From NCBI RefSeq assembly GCF_000317895.1, contig NC_019567.1, positions 3,924,595 through 3,988,594 of the forward strand: 64,000 nucleotides of DNA, written 5' to 3'. The DNA is from Bdellovibrio bacteriovorus str. Tiberius. Its GTDB lineage: Bacteria; Bdellovibrionota; Bdellovibrionia; Bdellovibrionales; Bdellovibrionaceae. The notes beneath the pieces are model-generated. The model had not been told where the DNA came from, did no database searches, and saw only the letters and a program-made list of their open reading frames with translations. Below, piece by piece: positions 1 to 8,154 of this stretch. Position numbers and translations under genes: made by a program. Every line of letters begins with the position of its first letter. Positions within the stretch are counted from its first letter, which is position 1.

Positions 1-2
1 TC

Positions 3-119
3 ACACTGCGGTTGGCCTGGGCCATCGAGGTGGAGGAAGTGAAAATGAACAAAGATATGAGTAAAACTGAGGTCCACTTCTGTGGTGTCATGATTGCCTC
101 CTGCAATGATCTGAGATAA
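3..119 (+). other. possible 3' end of an upstream gene or a small ORF
   Basis: The frame starting at base 3 is open from the window edge to a TAA at 117-119. Inside it an ATG at 45 is preceded by GGAGGAA (32-38) at good spacing, so it could instead be a separate 24-codon ORF. All three forward frames are open at the edge, so the true reading frame cannot be decided. No family is recognised. It ends about 30 bases before deoC. Confidence 0.25.
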
Positions 120-150
120 CTTTTTAATTTAAACATTCTTGAGGTGCCCC

Positions 151-813
151 GTGCAACTAAGTCGTTACATTGACCATACTCTTTTAAAGCCCGAAGCCCA
201 AACCGCCCAGATTGAAAAGCTGTGCGCCGAAGCCAAAGAGCATAACTTCTTCTCTGTCTGCGTGAACACGTCCTATGTAAAGACCTGTGCAGAACTTCTG
301 AAAGACTCTTCCGTCAAAGTCTGCTGCGTGGTGGGTTTCCCGCTGGGCGCCATGGATACGGTCAGCAAGGCCTTTGAAACCAAAACCGCCATCGCCAACG
401 GTGCGCAGGAAATCGACATGGTCATTCAAATCGGCGCACTGAAAGACCGTCGTCTGGACTATGTTCGCGACGATATCAAGGCCGTAGTTCAGGCAGCCAA
501 CGGTCACACCGTGAAAGTCATCATCGAAACTTCTTTGCTGAATCAGGAAGACAAAACCCTGGCGTGCAAAGCGGCTTTGGAGGCCGGTGCGCATTTCGTA
601 AAAACCTCCACCGGTTTTGGTGGCGGCGGCGCCACGGTGGATGATGTGAAACTGATGAAGTCCGTTGTGGGTTCATCCATGGAAGTCAAAGCTTCCGGCG
701 GCATCAAAGATGCCCAACAAGCAAAAGCAATGATCGACGCTGGAGCCACCCGTCTTGGCACAAGCTCAGGGATCACAATTATTCAAGGCGGCTCTGTACA
801 AGGTGGTTACTAA
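151..813 (+). CDS. deoC: deoxyribose-phosphate aldolase
   Basis: Class I aldolase that cleaves 2-deoxyribose-5-phosphate to glyceraldehyde-3-phosphate and acetaldehyde, the last step of deoxynucleoside breakdown in the cytoplasm. The protein (220 aa) begins [11 protein letters not shown] and carries the Schiff-base lysine in [13 protein letters not shown] (about K151), with the late KASGGIK and GTSSG phosphate-binding motifs. An upstream TTG at 139 is in frame, but GTG at 151 has GAGG (141-144) at 6-base spacing and fits the family N-terminus. Its stop overlaps the deoA start by one base (TAATG), so the two are probably translationally coupled. Family identification is secure; the start is likely but not certain. 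Confidence 0.93.
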   Translation: MQLSRYIDHTLLKPEAQTAQIEKLCAEAKEHNFFSVCVNTSYVKTCAELLKDSSVKVCCVVGFPLGAMDTVSKAFETKTAIANGAQEIDMVIQIGALKDRRLDYVRDDIKAVVQAANGHTVKVIIETSLLNQEDKTLACKAALEAGAHFVKTSTGFGGGGATVDDVKLMKSVVGSSMEVKASGGIKDAQQAKAMIDAGATRLGTSSGITIIQGGSVQGGY

Positions 814-2132
814 TGGCTTTTCTTCCTGCTGAAATTATTAAAATCAAACGCAACGGCGGTCAGCTGTCGTATGAAGAAATCAACGAATTCATCCTGGGCT
901 ATGCGCGCGGGCAGATTCCTGATTATCAGATGTCAGCTTTGCTGATGGCTATCTTCTTCCGCGGCATGAACACGGAAGAAACTCTTTCTTTGACCAAAGC
1001 GATGCTTCACTCTGGTGAAGTTGTGGATTTTTCATCTGTTAAAGAATTCAAAGTGGATAAACATTCCACAGGCGGCGTGGGTGATAAAACCAGTCTGATT
1101 CTGGGACCGATTGTGGCGGCCGCGGGCATTCCGGTGCCGATGATTTCCGGCCGTGGCCTGGGTCACACCGGCGGAACTTTGGACAAGCTGGAATCCATTC
1201 CGGGATTCAACACTCAAAAGTCCCTGCCTGAATTTATCGAGCTGGTTCACAAACACAAAATCTGTTTCATCGGTCAGACCAAAGAAATCTGCCCGGCCGA
1301 TAAAAAAATATATGCCCTTCGTGATGTGACCGCGACGGTGGAAAGCCTGCCGCTGATCTGCGCTTCGATCATGTCCAAGAAAATGGCTGAAGGCATCGAT
1401 GGCCTGGTGCTGGATGTGAAGTTCGGTTCCGGCGCATTTATGAAAACTTCGATGCTAGCGGAAGAACTGGCGATAAATCTGATGGCGATTGCCAAAGGTT
1501 ACGGCAAAAAAGTCACTGCCTTGCTGACCAATATGGATCAGCCGCTGGGCCGCTATGCGGGTAACTCAGTGGAAGTGGAAGAGTGCGTGGCGATCATGAA
1601 GAACGAAAAATTCATCGGCGCTGGTGGCTATGATCTTTACGAAGACACACGCGAACTGAGCCTGCGTCTTTCTGCGCACATGCTGCTATTGGCGGGTGTT
1701 GGCAAGAACGAAGAGGAATCCTACAAAATTGCCGAAGACATTCTGGTGTCCGGTAAAGCGATGGCGAAGTTTGAAGAGCTTTGCTCCATCCACGGTGGCA
1801 ATTTGAAGGCCCTGCCAAAACCGAAACACTCTATCGAAGTCAAATCCGACAAAGCCGGCTGGGTGGGTGGATTCCACACTGAAAGCATTGGCGTTGCGGG
1901 CATCCTGATCAAGGCCGGTCGTGCACAAACCACGGACATCATTGCTCCGACGGCGGGCATCGAGTTCCATGTGAAAGTGGGCGATGAAGTGAAGGTGGGC
2001 GACACCGTGTTTACATTGCATGGCGACGACAAAGATCTGCTGCAATCTGCTCTGCCGATGCTTCGTTCAGCAGTGACAATTTCCTTGCAAAAGACGACAA
2101 AGCCTAGTTTGATACTCAAAACTTTGAGCTAA
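813..2132 (+). CDS. deoA: thymidine/pyrimidine-nucleoside phosphorylase
   Basis: Phosphorolyses thymidine or deoxyuridine to the free base and deoxyribose-1-phosphate. The protein is 439 aa, the normal size for the family. It shows the KHSTGGVGDKTS phosphate-binding loop (about residues 83-94), the family signature SGRGLGHTGGTLDKLES (about 112-128), and a C-terminal alpha/beta domain. AAGGTGG lies upstream of the ATG inside the end of deoC. It is the middle gene of the deoC-deoA-punA operon. DeoA and pyrimidine-nucleoside phosphorylase (Pdp) are close homologues and cannot be separated by eye here, so strict thymidine specificity is an inference. Confidence 0.93.
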   Translation: MAFLPAEIIKIKRNGGQLSYEEINEFILGYARGQIPDYQMSALLMAIFFRGMNTEETLSLTKAMLHSGEVVDFSSVKEFKVDKHSTGGVGDKTSLILGPIVAAAGIPVPMISGRGLGHTGGTLDKLESIPGFNTQKSLPEFIELVHKHKICFIGQTKEICPADKKIYALRDVTATVESLPLICASIMSKKMAEGIDGLVLDVKFGSGAFMKTSMLAEELAINLMAIAKGYGKKVTALLTNMDQPLGRYAGNSVEVEECVAIMKNEKFIGAGGYDLYEDTRELSLRLSAHMLLLAGVGKNEEESYKIAEDILVSGKAMAKFEELCSIHGGNLKALPKPKHSIEVKSDKAGWVGGFHTESIGVAGILIKAGRAQTTDIIAPTAGIEFHVKVGDEVKVGDTVFTLHGDDKDLLQSALPMLRSAVTISLQKTTKPSLILKTLS

Positions 2133-2159
2133 TACTCAAGGTCGAAAAGGGAGAATATT

Positions 2160-2975
2160 TTGGTACTCAACAAGCTACAAGAATCCATGACCTATATCCG
2201 CACCAAGACTTCGGCAAAACCGAAAATCGGTGTTGTATTGGGATCGGGCCTTGGCGCTTTTGTGAAAGAAGTGGAAGTTGAAACGACCATTCCTTACAAA
2301 GACATTCCTCACTTCTCCCCTCCGACTGTCGAAGGACATTCTGGAAATCTGATCTTCGGTAAAATCAATGGCCAATCCATCGCGATCCTTCAGGGTCGCA
2401 ACCACTACTACGAAGGCCACAGCATGGAAAGTGTTGTGTTCCCGACTCGTACTTTGGCGATGCTGGGTGTGGAAACATTGATTTTGACGAACTCTGCCGG
2501 CGGCTTTGGTGAAAACATGCAAGCCGGTGATTTCATGGTCATCGAAGATCACATCAACCTGATGGGCACGAATCCTTTGATGGGTCCGAACATCAAGGAA
2601 CTGGGCCCTCGCTTCCCGGACATGACTGAAGCTTACGACAAACGCCTGATTCAGATCATGGAAGACGTGATGATGAAGCAGGGCACACGCTATCACAAGG
2701 GTGTGTACTGTGGCGTGAGCGGTCCTACTTATGAAACTCCGTCTGAAGTTCGTTACCTGAAACTGATTGGCGGTAAAGCGGTTGGCATGAGCACGGTTCC
2801 AGAAACCATCGCGGCCAACCACCTGGGTCTGCGTGTTGCGGCTCTTTCCTGCATCACTAATTTGGCGGCTGGGATTTCTTCTCAGAAGCTTTCCCACGAC
2901 GAAGTGACAGAGACAGCCAAGCAAGTAGAGATGCAATTCTCCTCGTTTTTGCGCGAGTTCATCGCTCATATCTAA
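2160..2975 (+). CDS. punA: purine nucleoside phosphorylase, trimeric type
   Basis: Phosphorolyses purine (deoxy)nucleosides to the base and (deoxy)ribose-1-phosphate. The 271-aa protein has GSGLG near the N-terminus, GRNHYYEGH, TNSAGG, the GVSGPTYETPSEVRYL block, VGMSTVPE, and TNLAAG near residue 240. The Asn in that last motif is the residue that distinguishes PNP from methylthioadenosine phosphorylase, which has Asp. The start is TTG, with AAGGGAGA about seven bases upstream; the next ATG (2187) lacks an SD. With deoC and deoA it completes a pathway from prey-type DNA nucleosides to bases and triose phosphate. Confidence 0.92.
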   Translation: MVLNKLQESMTYIRTKTSAKPKIGVVLGSGLGAFVKEVEVETTIPYKDIPHFSPPTVEGHSGNLIFGKINGQSIAILQGRNHYYEGHSMESVVFPTRTLAMLGVETLILTNSAGGFGENMQAGDFMVIEDHINLMGTNPLMGPNIKELGPRFPDMTEAYDKRLIQIMEDVMMKQGTRYHKGVYCGVSGPTYETPSEVRYLKLIGGKAVGMSTVPETIAANHLGLRVAALSCITNLAAGISSQKLSHDEVTETAKQVEMQFSSFLREFIAHI

Positions 2976-2980
2976 TGGGT

Positions 2981-3001
2981 TGGACCTGAGAAAACGGTCC
3001 A
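2981..3001 (+). terminator. weak hairpin after punA
   Basis: TGGACC (2981-2986) and GGTCCA (2996-3001) form a 6-bp stem directly after the punA stop, but no T-run follows. It may attenuate or protect the 3' end rather than terminate. Confidence 0.3.
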
Positions 3002-3036
3002 GTCCAGTTTCTGAAACTTAGCCTCAAAATAAGACA

Positions 3037-3042
3037 TATAAT
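3037..3042 (+). promoter_or_regulatory. -10 element upstream of the protease gene
   Basis: A consensus TATAAT sits about 78 bases before the protease start. No good -35 is visible at 16-18 bases. The resulting leader would contain a perfect 7-bp inverted repeat, GTCCCAT/ATGGGAC (3078-3093), that may fold in the 5' UTR. Confidence 0.4.
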
Positions 3043-3119
3043 AGCCGAAGAGCTAACCGGTCGGGCCTTTGTAGTGCGTCCCATTGATGGGACCCGTTGG
3101 GCTCGCACAGGGAGTGAAC

Positions 3120-4349
3120 ATGGATGTTCAAAAAATTCTCTCGGCGGTCGCTTGCGTCTTTGTATTTGCAGCTTGTAGCCAGAAATCCGCTGAAACAGTC
3201 TTTCCAGAAAATGGCGCGCTTGATTCCAGCGCCTGTCGTGGTCAGGCTCTTGAACACAAATTCATCGTGCAATGGGAGGACGGCAGTTTCACAACTGAAA
3301 CCGCAACCAATGCCGAAGAATTCAAAGAAAATTTCATCAAACCTCAATTGGAAAACATCAAACACGTCGATTACGATCGCGTGATCCAACTGCAAAGATC
3401 CAGTGAAGTGTCAGTAAATGCGTTTACAGACAGCTGGGGCCAGCAGCGCATTGGCGCCCCGACGGTGTGGAGCCAGGGTGTTTACGGCCAGGGCGTAAAA
3501 GTCGCCGTGGTGGATGCATACGTGGATGTGTCCCATCCCCAACTGCTTCCGCGCATTGCCGTGAACACAGGTGAAATCCCGAACAATGGTATTGATGACG
3601 ATAAAAACGGAATCGTCGATGACTACTATGGCGCTGCCTTTGTTTCCCAGCCGGGCAACAATCAAACGCCAAGCTCGCACGGTTCCCACGTGGCGGGTAT
3701 CATCGCTGCGGACTCTCGTTATGGTTCGATTGAAGGTGTTGCGCCTCAGGCGCAGATTATTCCCGCGCAGTTCATTGCCAATGATGGCGGTGGTTCTTTG
3801 GGTGATGCCGTTCTGGCGATGCAATATTCCGCCAGCCGAGGTGCCAAGATCATCAACGCCAGCTGGGGTGGAGCTCCGTGTGTGGCGTCTTTGCGAAATG
3901 CTTTTGTAGAGCTTGAGAAAAAAGGCATTCTGGTTATTGTGGCGGCCGGTAATGACGGTCGCGATGTCGATGTGTATCCGGAATTCCCGGCCTCCTTCAA
4001 CATGGCCAATCAGATCACCGTGGCGGCAGCTTCAGTTTCAGACTTTATGACTTCCTGGTCGAATAGTGGTTTTTCTCTGGTTCACGTGGCGGCTCCGGGT
4101 GAAAGAATTCTTTCCACCGTGCCGGGCGGATCCACGGCTTACATGGAAGGAACCAGTATGGCTGCGCCATTTGTAAGTGGTGCCGCAGCCCTGGTTTGGA
4201 GTGCCAAACCGACGGCCACGGCCGTGCAAGTTAAAGAGGCAATTTTGAAGTCTGTGGACGTGTCTTCCGGACACGAATTTAAAGTAAATACTCGAGGGCG
4301 CATCAATGTCGAAAAGGCGCTTCAGTACATTCAGCAGTTAGTTCCATAA
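3120..4349 (+). CDS. subtilisin-like (S8) serine protease lipoprotein
   Basis: An exported serine protease anchored as a lipoprotein. The chosen ATG at 3120 has GGGAG upstream and gives a lipoprotein signal ending in the lipobox VFAAC; a longer frame from 3084 would lack this arrangement. Residues about 30-100 look like a short pro-region, followed by the S8 domain: Asp about 132 (VAVVDAYVD), His about 187 (SSHGSHVAGI), oxyanion Asn about 278 (AAGND) and Ser about 346 (GTSMAAPFVSG). The residues after the catalytic Asp are Ala-Tyr instead of the usual Thr/Ser-Gly. The length (409 aa) leaves almost no extra C-terminal domain. It stands alone between punA and the carboxylase operon. The substrate is unknown; in a predator it could act on prey or on the cell's own envelope proteins. 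Confidence 0.9.
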   Translation: MDVQKILSAVACVFVFAACSQKSAETVFPENGALDSSACRGQALEHKFIVQWEDGSFTTETATNAEEFKENFIKPQLENIKHVDYDRVIQLQRSSEVSVNAFTDSWGQQRIGAPTVWSQGVYGQGVKVAVVDAYVDVSHPQLLPRIAVNTGEIPNNGIDDDKNGIVDDYYGAAFVSQPGNNQTPSSHGSHVAGIIAADSRYGSIEGVAPQAQIIPAQFIANDGGGSLGDAVLAMQYSASRGAKIINASWGGAPCVASLRNAFVELEKKGILVIVAAGNDGRDVDVYPEFPASFNMANQITVAAASVSDFMTSWSNSGFSLVHVAAPGERILSTVPGGSTAYMEGTSMAAPFVSGAAALVWSAKPTATAVQVKEAILKSVDVSSGHEFKVNTRGRINVEKALQYIQQLVP

Positions 4350-4371
4350 TTTCAAACACATAGCTCAATTC

Positions 4372-4412
4372 GCGCAGAGCATAAAAAGTATGCTCTGCGT
4401 CTCTAGTTTTAA
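4372..4412 (+). terminator. rho-independent-like terminator after the protease
   Basis: A perfect 10-bp inverted repeat, CGCAGAGCAT (4373-4382) and ATGCTCTGCG (4390-4399), with an A-rich 7-base loop, followed by a short T-rich tract (TCTCTAGTTTT). Confidence 0.65.
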
Positions 4413-4487
4413 GATGATTCTTTGAACTGAAGTGCTAGATTGGTTCCTTGTTTTTTGAGGATGGTTCCTCACAAGAAAAGGAATTTT

Positions 4488-6056
4488 ATGAGCACAGAAG
4501 TTTCATCTGGCATTCAAGCACGATTGGCAGATCTTGAGAAAAGAAACGAAGCCGCAATGGCTGGTGGTGGCGCAGCTCGCTTGGCAAAACACAAGCAAGG
4601 TGGCCGTCTGACTGCACGCGAACGCGTGGATGTTTTGCTGGATCCAGGCAGTTTCGTTGAAATGGATCGTTTCGTTTCTCACCGTTGCACAAACTTCGGC
4701 ATGGATAAAAACGTGGTTCCTGGTGATGGTGTCATCACTGGTTACGGTCGTATCAACGGCAAACTGGTTTATTTGTCTTCTCAGGATTTCACCGTGATCG
4801 GTGGATCCATGTCCCGCACTCAAGCCAACAAGATCTGCAAAGTGATGGATCTGGCGATGAAGAACGGGGCTCCATTCATCTCTATCAATGACTCTGGTGG
4901 CGCGCGTATTCAGGAAGGTATTGAATCCCTGGGTGGTTACGCCGACATCTTCACCAGAAACACCATGGCTTCCGGCTTGATCCCGCAGATCACCGCAATC
5001 ATGGGCCCGTGCGCGGGTGGCGCGGTTTACTCCCCGTCCATCACGGACTTTGTGTTCATGGTGAAAAACACCTCATACATGTTTGTGACCGGTCCTGATG
5101 TTATCAAGACTGTGACCCACGAAGATGTGACCAAAGAAGATCTGGGTGGTGCAACAACTCACTCGGCAAAATCCGGCGTGGCTCACTTCGCAGCTGAAGA
5201 TGACAAGCACTGCTTGCTTCTGATCCGCGAGATGATGAACTTCCTTCCGTCCAACAATCTTGACGATGCTCCGGTTCTTCCAACCAACGACCGTCCGGAC
5301 CGTTTGACTGAAGCTTTGAATTCTTTGATTCCGGAAAATCCAAAGAAACCTTACGACATGATCTCTGTTATCACCGAGTGCGTGGATGAAGGTTACTTCC
5401 TGGAAGTGCACAAACACTTCGCCCAGAATCTGATCGTGGGCTTTGCACGCTTCAACGGCCGCCCGGTGGGTATCGTGGCAAATCAGCCAAACATCCTTGC
5501 AGGTTGTTTGAACATTGAAGCGTCCCGCAAAGGCGCTCGTTTCATCCGTTTCTGTGACGCTTTCAACATCCCGGTGGTTTCCTTCGTGGACGTACCAGGC
5601 TTCCTGCCAGGTAAAGACCAGGAATGGAACGGCATCATCACTCACGGTGCGAAACTTCTTTATGCTTACGCGGAAGCGACAGTGCCTAAAATCACCGTTA
5701 TCACCCGCAAAGCTTACGGCGGTGCTTACATCGTTATGGGCTCGAAACTTCTTCGCTCAGACGTGAACCTGGCTTACCCATCTGCAGAAATCGCGGTTAT
5801 GGGCGCTGACGGCGCAGTAAGCATCATCTTCCGTGAAGAGATCAACAAAGCCAAAGACCCTGTGGCAGAGCGCGCGCGCCTGACGGCAGAGTACGAAGCC
5901 AAGTTCAGCAACCCTTACGTGTCTGCGGAACTGGGTTACACGGATGAGGTTATTGAGCCAGCGATGACTCGTAAACGCATCATCGACTCTTTGGAAATGC
6001 TGAAACATAAACGTGACGTTACTCCGGCTAAAAAGCACGGAAACATCCCTCTGTAG
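4488..6056 (+). CDS. pccB: acyl-CoA carboxylase carboxyltransferase (beta) subunit
   Basis: Transfers carboxyl from carboxybiotin to an acyl-CoA (acetyl-, propionyl- or related). The 522-aa protein has both halves of the crotonase-fold carboxyltransferase: the [10 protein letters not shown] and [16 protein letters not shown] oxyanion region in the N half, and VDVPGFLPG with [12 protein letters not shown] in the C half. ATG 4488 has AAAAGGA upstream; a longer frame from 4440 has no such support. Ile at about 415 (GGAYIVM) occupies the position where propionyl-CoA carboxylases typically have Asp. From the Streptomyces literature this hints at acetyl- or mixed specificity, so the symbol is provisional. 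First gene of a three-gene operon. Confidence 0.85.
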   Translation: MSTEVSSGIQARLADLEKRNEAAMAGGGAARLAKHKQGGRLTARERVDVLLDPGSFVEMDRFVSHRCTNFGMDKNVVPGDGVITGYGRINGKLVYLSSQDFTVIGGSMSRTQANKICKVMDLAMKNGAPFISINDSGGARIQEGIESLGGYADIFTRNTMASGLIPQITAIMGPCAGGAVYSPSITDFVFMVKNTSYMFVTGPDVIKTVTHEDVTKEDLGGATTHSAKSGVAHFAAEDDKHCLLLIREMMNFLPSNNLDDAPVLPTNDRPDRLTEALNSLIPENPKKPYDMISVITECVDEGYFLEVHKHFAQNLIVGFARFNGRPVGIVANQPNILAGCLNIEASRKGARFIRFCDAFNIPVVSFVDVPGFLPGKDQEWNGIITHGAKLLYAYAEATVPKITVITRKAYGGAYIVMGSKLLRSDVNLAYPSAEIAVMGADGAVSIIFREEINKAKDPVAERARLTAEYEAKFSNPYVSAELGYTDEVIEPAMTRKRIIDSLEMLKHKRDVTPAKKHGNIPL

Positions 6057-6064
6057 GAGCGAAC

Positions 6065-7567
6065 ATGGCATTGTTTAAAAAAATCCTGATCGCCAACCGC
6101 GGGGAAATCGCCATCCGTATCACTCGTGCTTGTCGCGAGCTGGGTATCGGATCTGTGGCGGTGTTTTCCGATGCGGACCGCGACAGCTTGCACGTATTCC
6201 TGGCGGATGAGGCTTATCACATCGGCCCATCCCCATCGCGCGAAAGCTATCTGAACTATAACAAGATCATCGAGGTCTGCAAAAAAGCCGGCGTGGACGC
6301 TGTTCACCCGGGTTATGGCTTCCTGTCTGAAAACACCACTTTTGCCAAAGCACTGGAAGAAGCCGGTATCACATTCATCGGACCTACAGTGGCAAACATC
6401 GAGGCGATGGGGGATAAACTTTCCGCCAAGTCTCTGATGAAAAAAGCGGGCGTTCCGACGGTTCCGGGCTCTGACGGTGGCGTTGACTCTGTTGAAGCCG
6501 CTCAAAAGATCGCTGAACAAATCGGTCTGCCGATCATCATCAAGGCTTCTGCCGGCGGTGGCGGTAAAGGCATGCGTGTGGTTCGTCAGATGGACGAACT
6601 GGAAAGCGCTTTCCGTGCGTGTCGTTCTGAAGGTCAGAACTATTTCGCGGATCCGACTGTTTACATCGAAAAATTCATCAACGACCCGAAACACATCGAG
6701 ATTCAGGTCTTCGGCGACAAACACAACAACCACGTTCACCTGTTTGAACGTGAGTGCTCTGTTCAGCGCCGTCACCAGAAGATCATCGAAGAATGTCCGT
6801 CCCCTTCTGTGCCTCACGAAGTGCGCCTGCGCATGGGTGAAGCCGCTGTTCGCGCAGCAAAACAGATCAACTATGTGGGCGCGGGAACGATTGAGTTCAT
6901 CTTTGATAACACCACCAAAGAATTCTACTTCATGGAGATGAACACTCGTCTTCAGGTGGAACATCCGATCACAGAGATCGTGACGGGCTTTGACCTGGTG
7001 AAAGAACAGATCTACGTGGCAGCGAACAAACCTTTGAGCTTCAAACAAGAGGACATCAAACAAAAAGGCCACGCCATCGAAGCCCGTATCTGCGCGGAAG
7101 ACCCGATCACGTACAAACCACACCCTGGTGTGATTCGTGCCTGCCGTCACCCGCAAGGTCCGTTCATGCGTGTGGATTCCTACGCATACCCTGGCTACGA
7201 AGTGCCTATCTTCTACGATCCAATGATCGCGAAAGTGATCACCTGGGGCGAAACACGCGAAGAGGCTATCGACAGAATGCAACGTGCCCTGAGTGAGTTC
7301 GTGTTGACCGGTATTAAAACCAATATCGTTCTTCATAAAACCATTCTGGATCACGCGAAATTCCGCGATGGTTCTTACACGACTCAGTTCATTGAAAAGA
7401 ACTTCGAAGTTATCGAACCAAATCTTTTCAAAGAAGTGGAAGACCCTGTATTCCTGATCGCTGCGGCAATCACTGCTTATAACGATCGTAAATCCAAAGA
7501 CGTTCGCCAGCTGAATCTGACTTCCAACTGGAAGCGTGTCAGCCGCAAACTTCAATTGAGGACGTAG
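6065..7567 (+). CDS. accC: biotin carboxylase subunit of acyl-CoA carboxylase
   Basis: ATP-dependent carboxylation of biotin by bicarbonate. The 500-aa protein has the N-terminal KKILIANRGEIAIR, the glycine-rich ATP-grasp loop KASAGGGGKGMR (about 160-171), HIEIQVFGD, CSVQRRHQK and the catalytic EMNTRLQVEHPITE segment (about 290-305), then a C-terminal tail of about 50 aa beyond the usual AccC length. AGGAG overlaps the preceding stop (6054-6060). The protein ends before any biotinyl domain; that domain is encoded by the next gene, so what is one alpha chain in classical propionyl-CoA carboxylase is here two proteins. Confidence 0.93.
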   Translation: MALFKKILIANRGEIAIRITRACRELGIGSVAVFSDADRDSLHVFLADEAYHIGPSPSRESYLNYNKIIEVCKKAGVDAVHPGYGFLSENTTFAKALEEAGITFIGPTVANIEAMGDKLSAKSLMKKAGVPTVPGSDGGVDSVEAAQKIAEQIGLPIIIKASAGGGGKGMRVVRQMDELESAFRACRSEGQNYFADPTVYIEKFINDPKHIEIQVFGDKHNNHVHLFERECSVQRRHQKIIEECPSPSVPHEVRLRMGEAAVRAAKQINYVGAGTIEFIFDNTTKEFYFMEMNTRLQVEHPITEIVTGFDLVKEQIYVAANKPLSFKQEDIKQKGHAIEARICAEDPITYKPHPGVIRACRHPQGPFMRVDSYAYPGYEVPIFYDPMIAKVITWGETREEAIDRMQRALSEFVLTGIKTNIVLHKTILDHAKFRDGSYTTQFIEKNFEVIEPNLFKEVEDPVFLIAAAITAYNDRKSKDVRQLNLTSNWKRVSRKLQLRT

Positions 7568-7569
7568 TC

Positions 7570-8097
7570 ATGTATTTTGAGGCAGAACTTAAAGGTAAGA
7601 AATTTAAAGTGGATGTGACCGAGCACCGCACGACCTGGAAGGTTTCCTTGCAGGAAGAGGGCAAAGACTGGATCCACTATGACATCTCCAAAAACGACTA
7701 CAAGCAGGCCGAGCAGTACATCAGCTTCCTGTTTGGCGGTAAGTCCTATCTGATCGACGTGATCGGACAGGACACTGAGTACACGGTCTTTACGCGTAAC
7801 TCTTTCCGCACCATCAAAGTCTTCAATGATGAAATGCTTCTGCATGAATCCCTGAAGAAAGGTGGCGGTTTCGGTGGCGACCAGGAACTGAAATCCGGTA
7901 TGCCTGGTAAAATCATCGAAATCTTCGCCAAAGAGGGTGAAATCGTGAAGGCCAACAAACCTTTACTGATCATGGAAGCGATGAAGATGGAAAATGAAAT
8001 GCGTGCATCCCGCGATGTAAAAATCAAAGAGATCCGCGTGAAACAGGGCGACTCTGTGGAATCCGGAGCGGTTCTGATCAAGTTTGAAGAACCTTAG
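7570..8097 (+). CDS. biotin carboxyl carrier protein with BT-like N-domain
   Basis: Carries biotin between the carboxylase and carboxyltransferase active sites. The C-terminal 75 residues are a biotinyl domain with the signature MEAMKMENEM, biotin attachment at about Lys139, preceded by SGMPGKI. The first roughly 90 residues are beta-rich and resemble the BT (subunit-bridging) region that follows biotin carboxylase in propionyl-CoA carboxylase alpha chains; this is a pattern-based inference. GAGGA lies inside the end of accC, two bases separate the genes, and a strong terminator follows. Confidence 0.85.
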   Translation: MYFEAELKGKKFKVDVTEHRTTWKVSLQEEGKDWIHYDISKNDYKQAEQYISFLFGGKSYLIDVIGQDTEYTVFTRNSFRTIKVFNDEMLLHESLKKGGGFGGDQELKSGMPGKIIEIFAKEGEIVKANKPLLIMEAMKMENEMRASRDVKIKEIRVKQGDSVESGAVLIKFEEP

Positions 8098-8121
8098 TCG
8101 GTTTTAAAAAGCTGAAAAATC

Positions 8122-8150
8122 AAAGGGGCTCATCAGAGCCCCTTTTTTAT
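8122..8150. terminator. bidirectional terminator between carboxylase operon and secreted protein gene
   Basis: GGGGCTC (8125-8131) and GAGCCCC (8136-8142) with a 4-base loop, flanked by AAA on the left and TTTTTT on the right, between convergent genes. It can serve both directions. Confidence 0.85.
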
Positions 8151-8154
8151 TGTC

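Noticed and set aside
5936..7555. 539-codon open frame antisense to accC
   Set aside because: It is the complement of a secure biotin carboxylase gene; His/Asp/Arg/Phe-rich composition is typical of antisense shadow frames at this codon usage, with no SD or domain.
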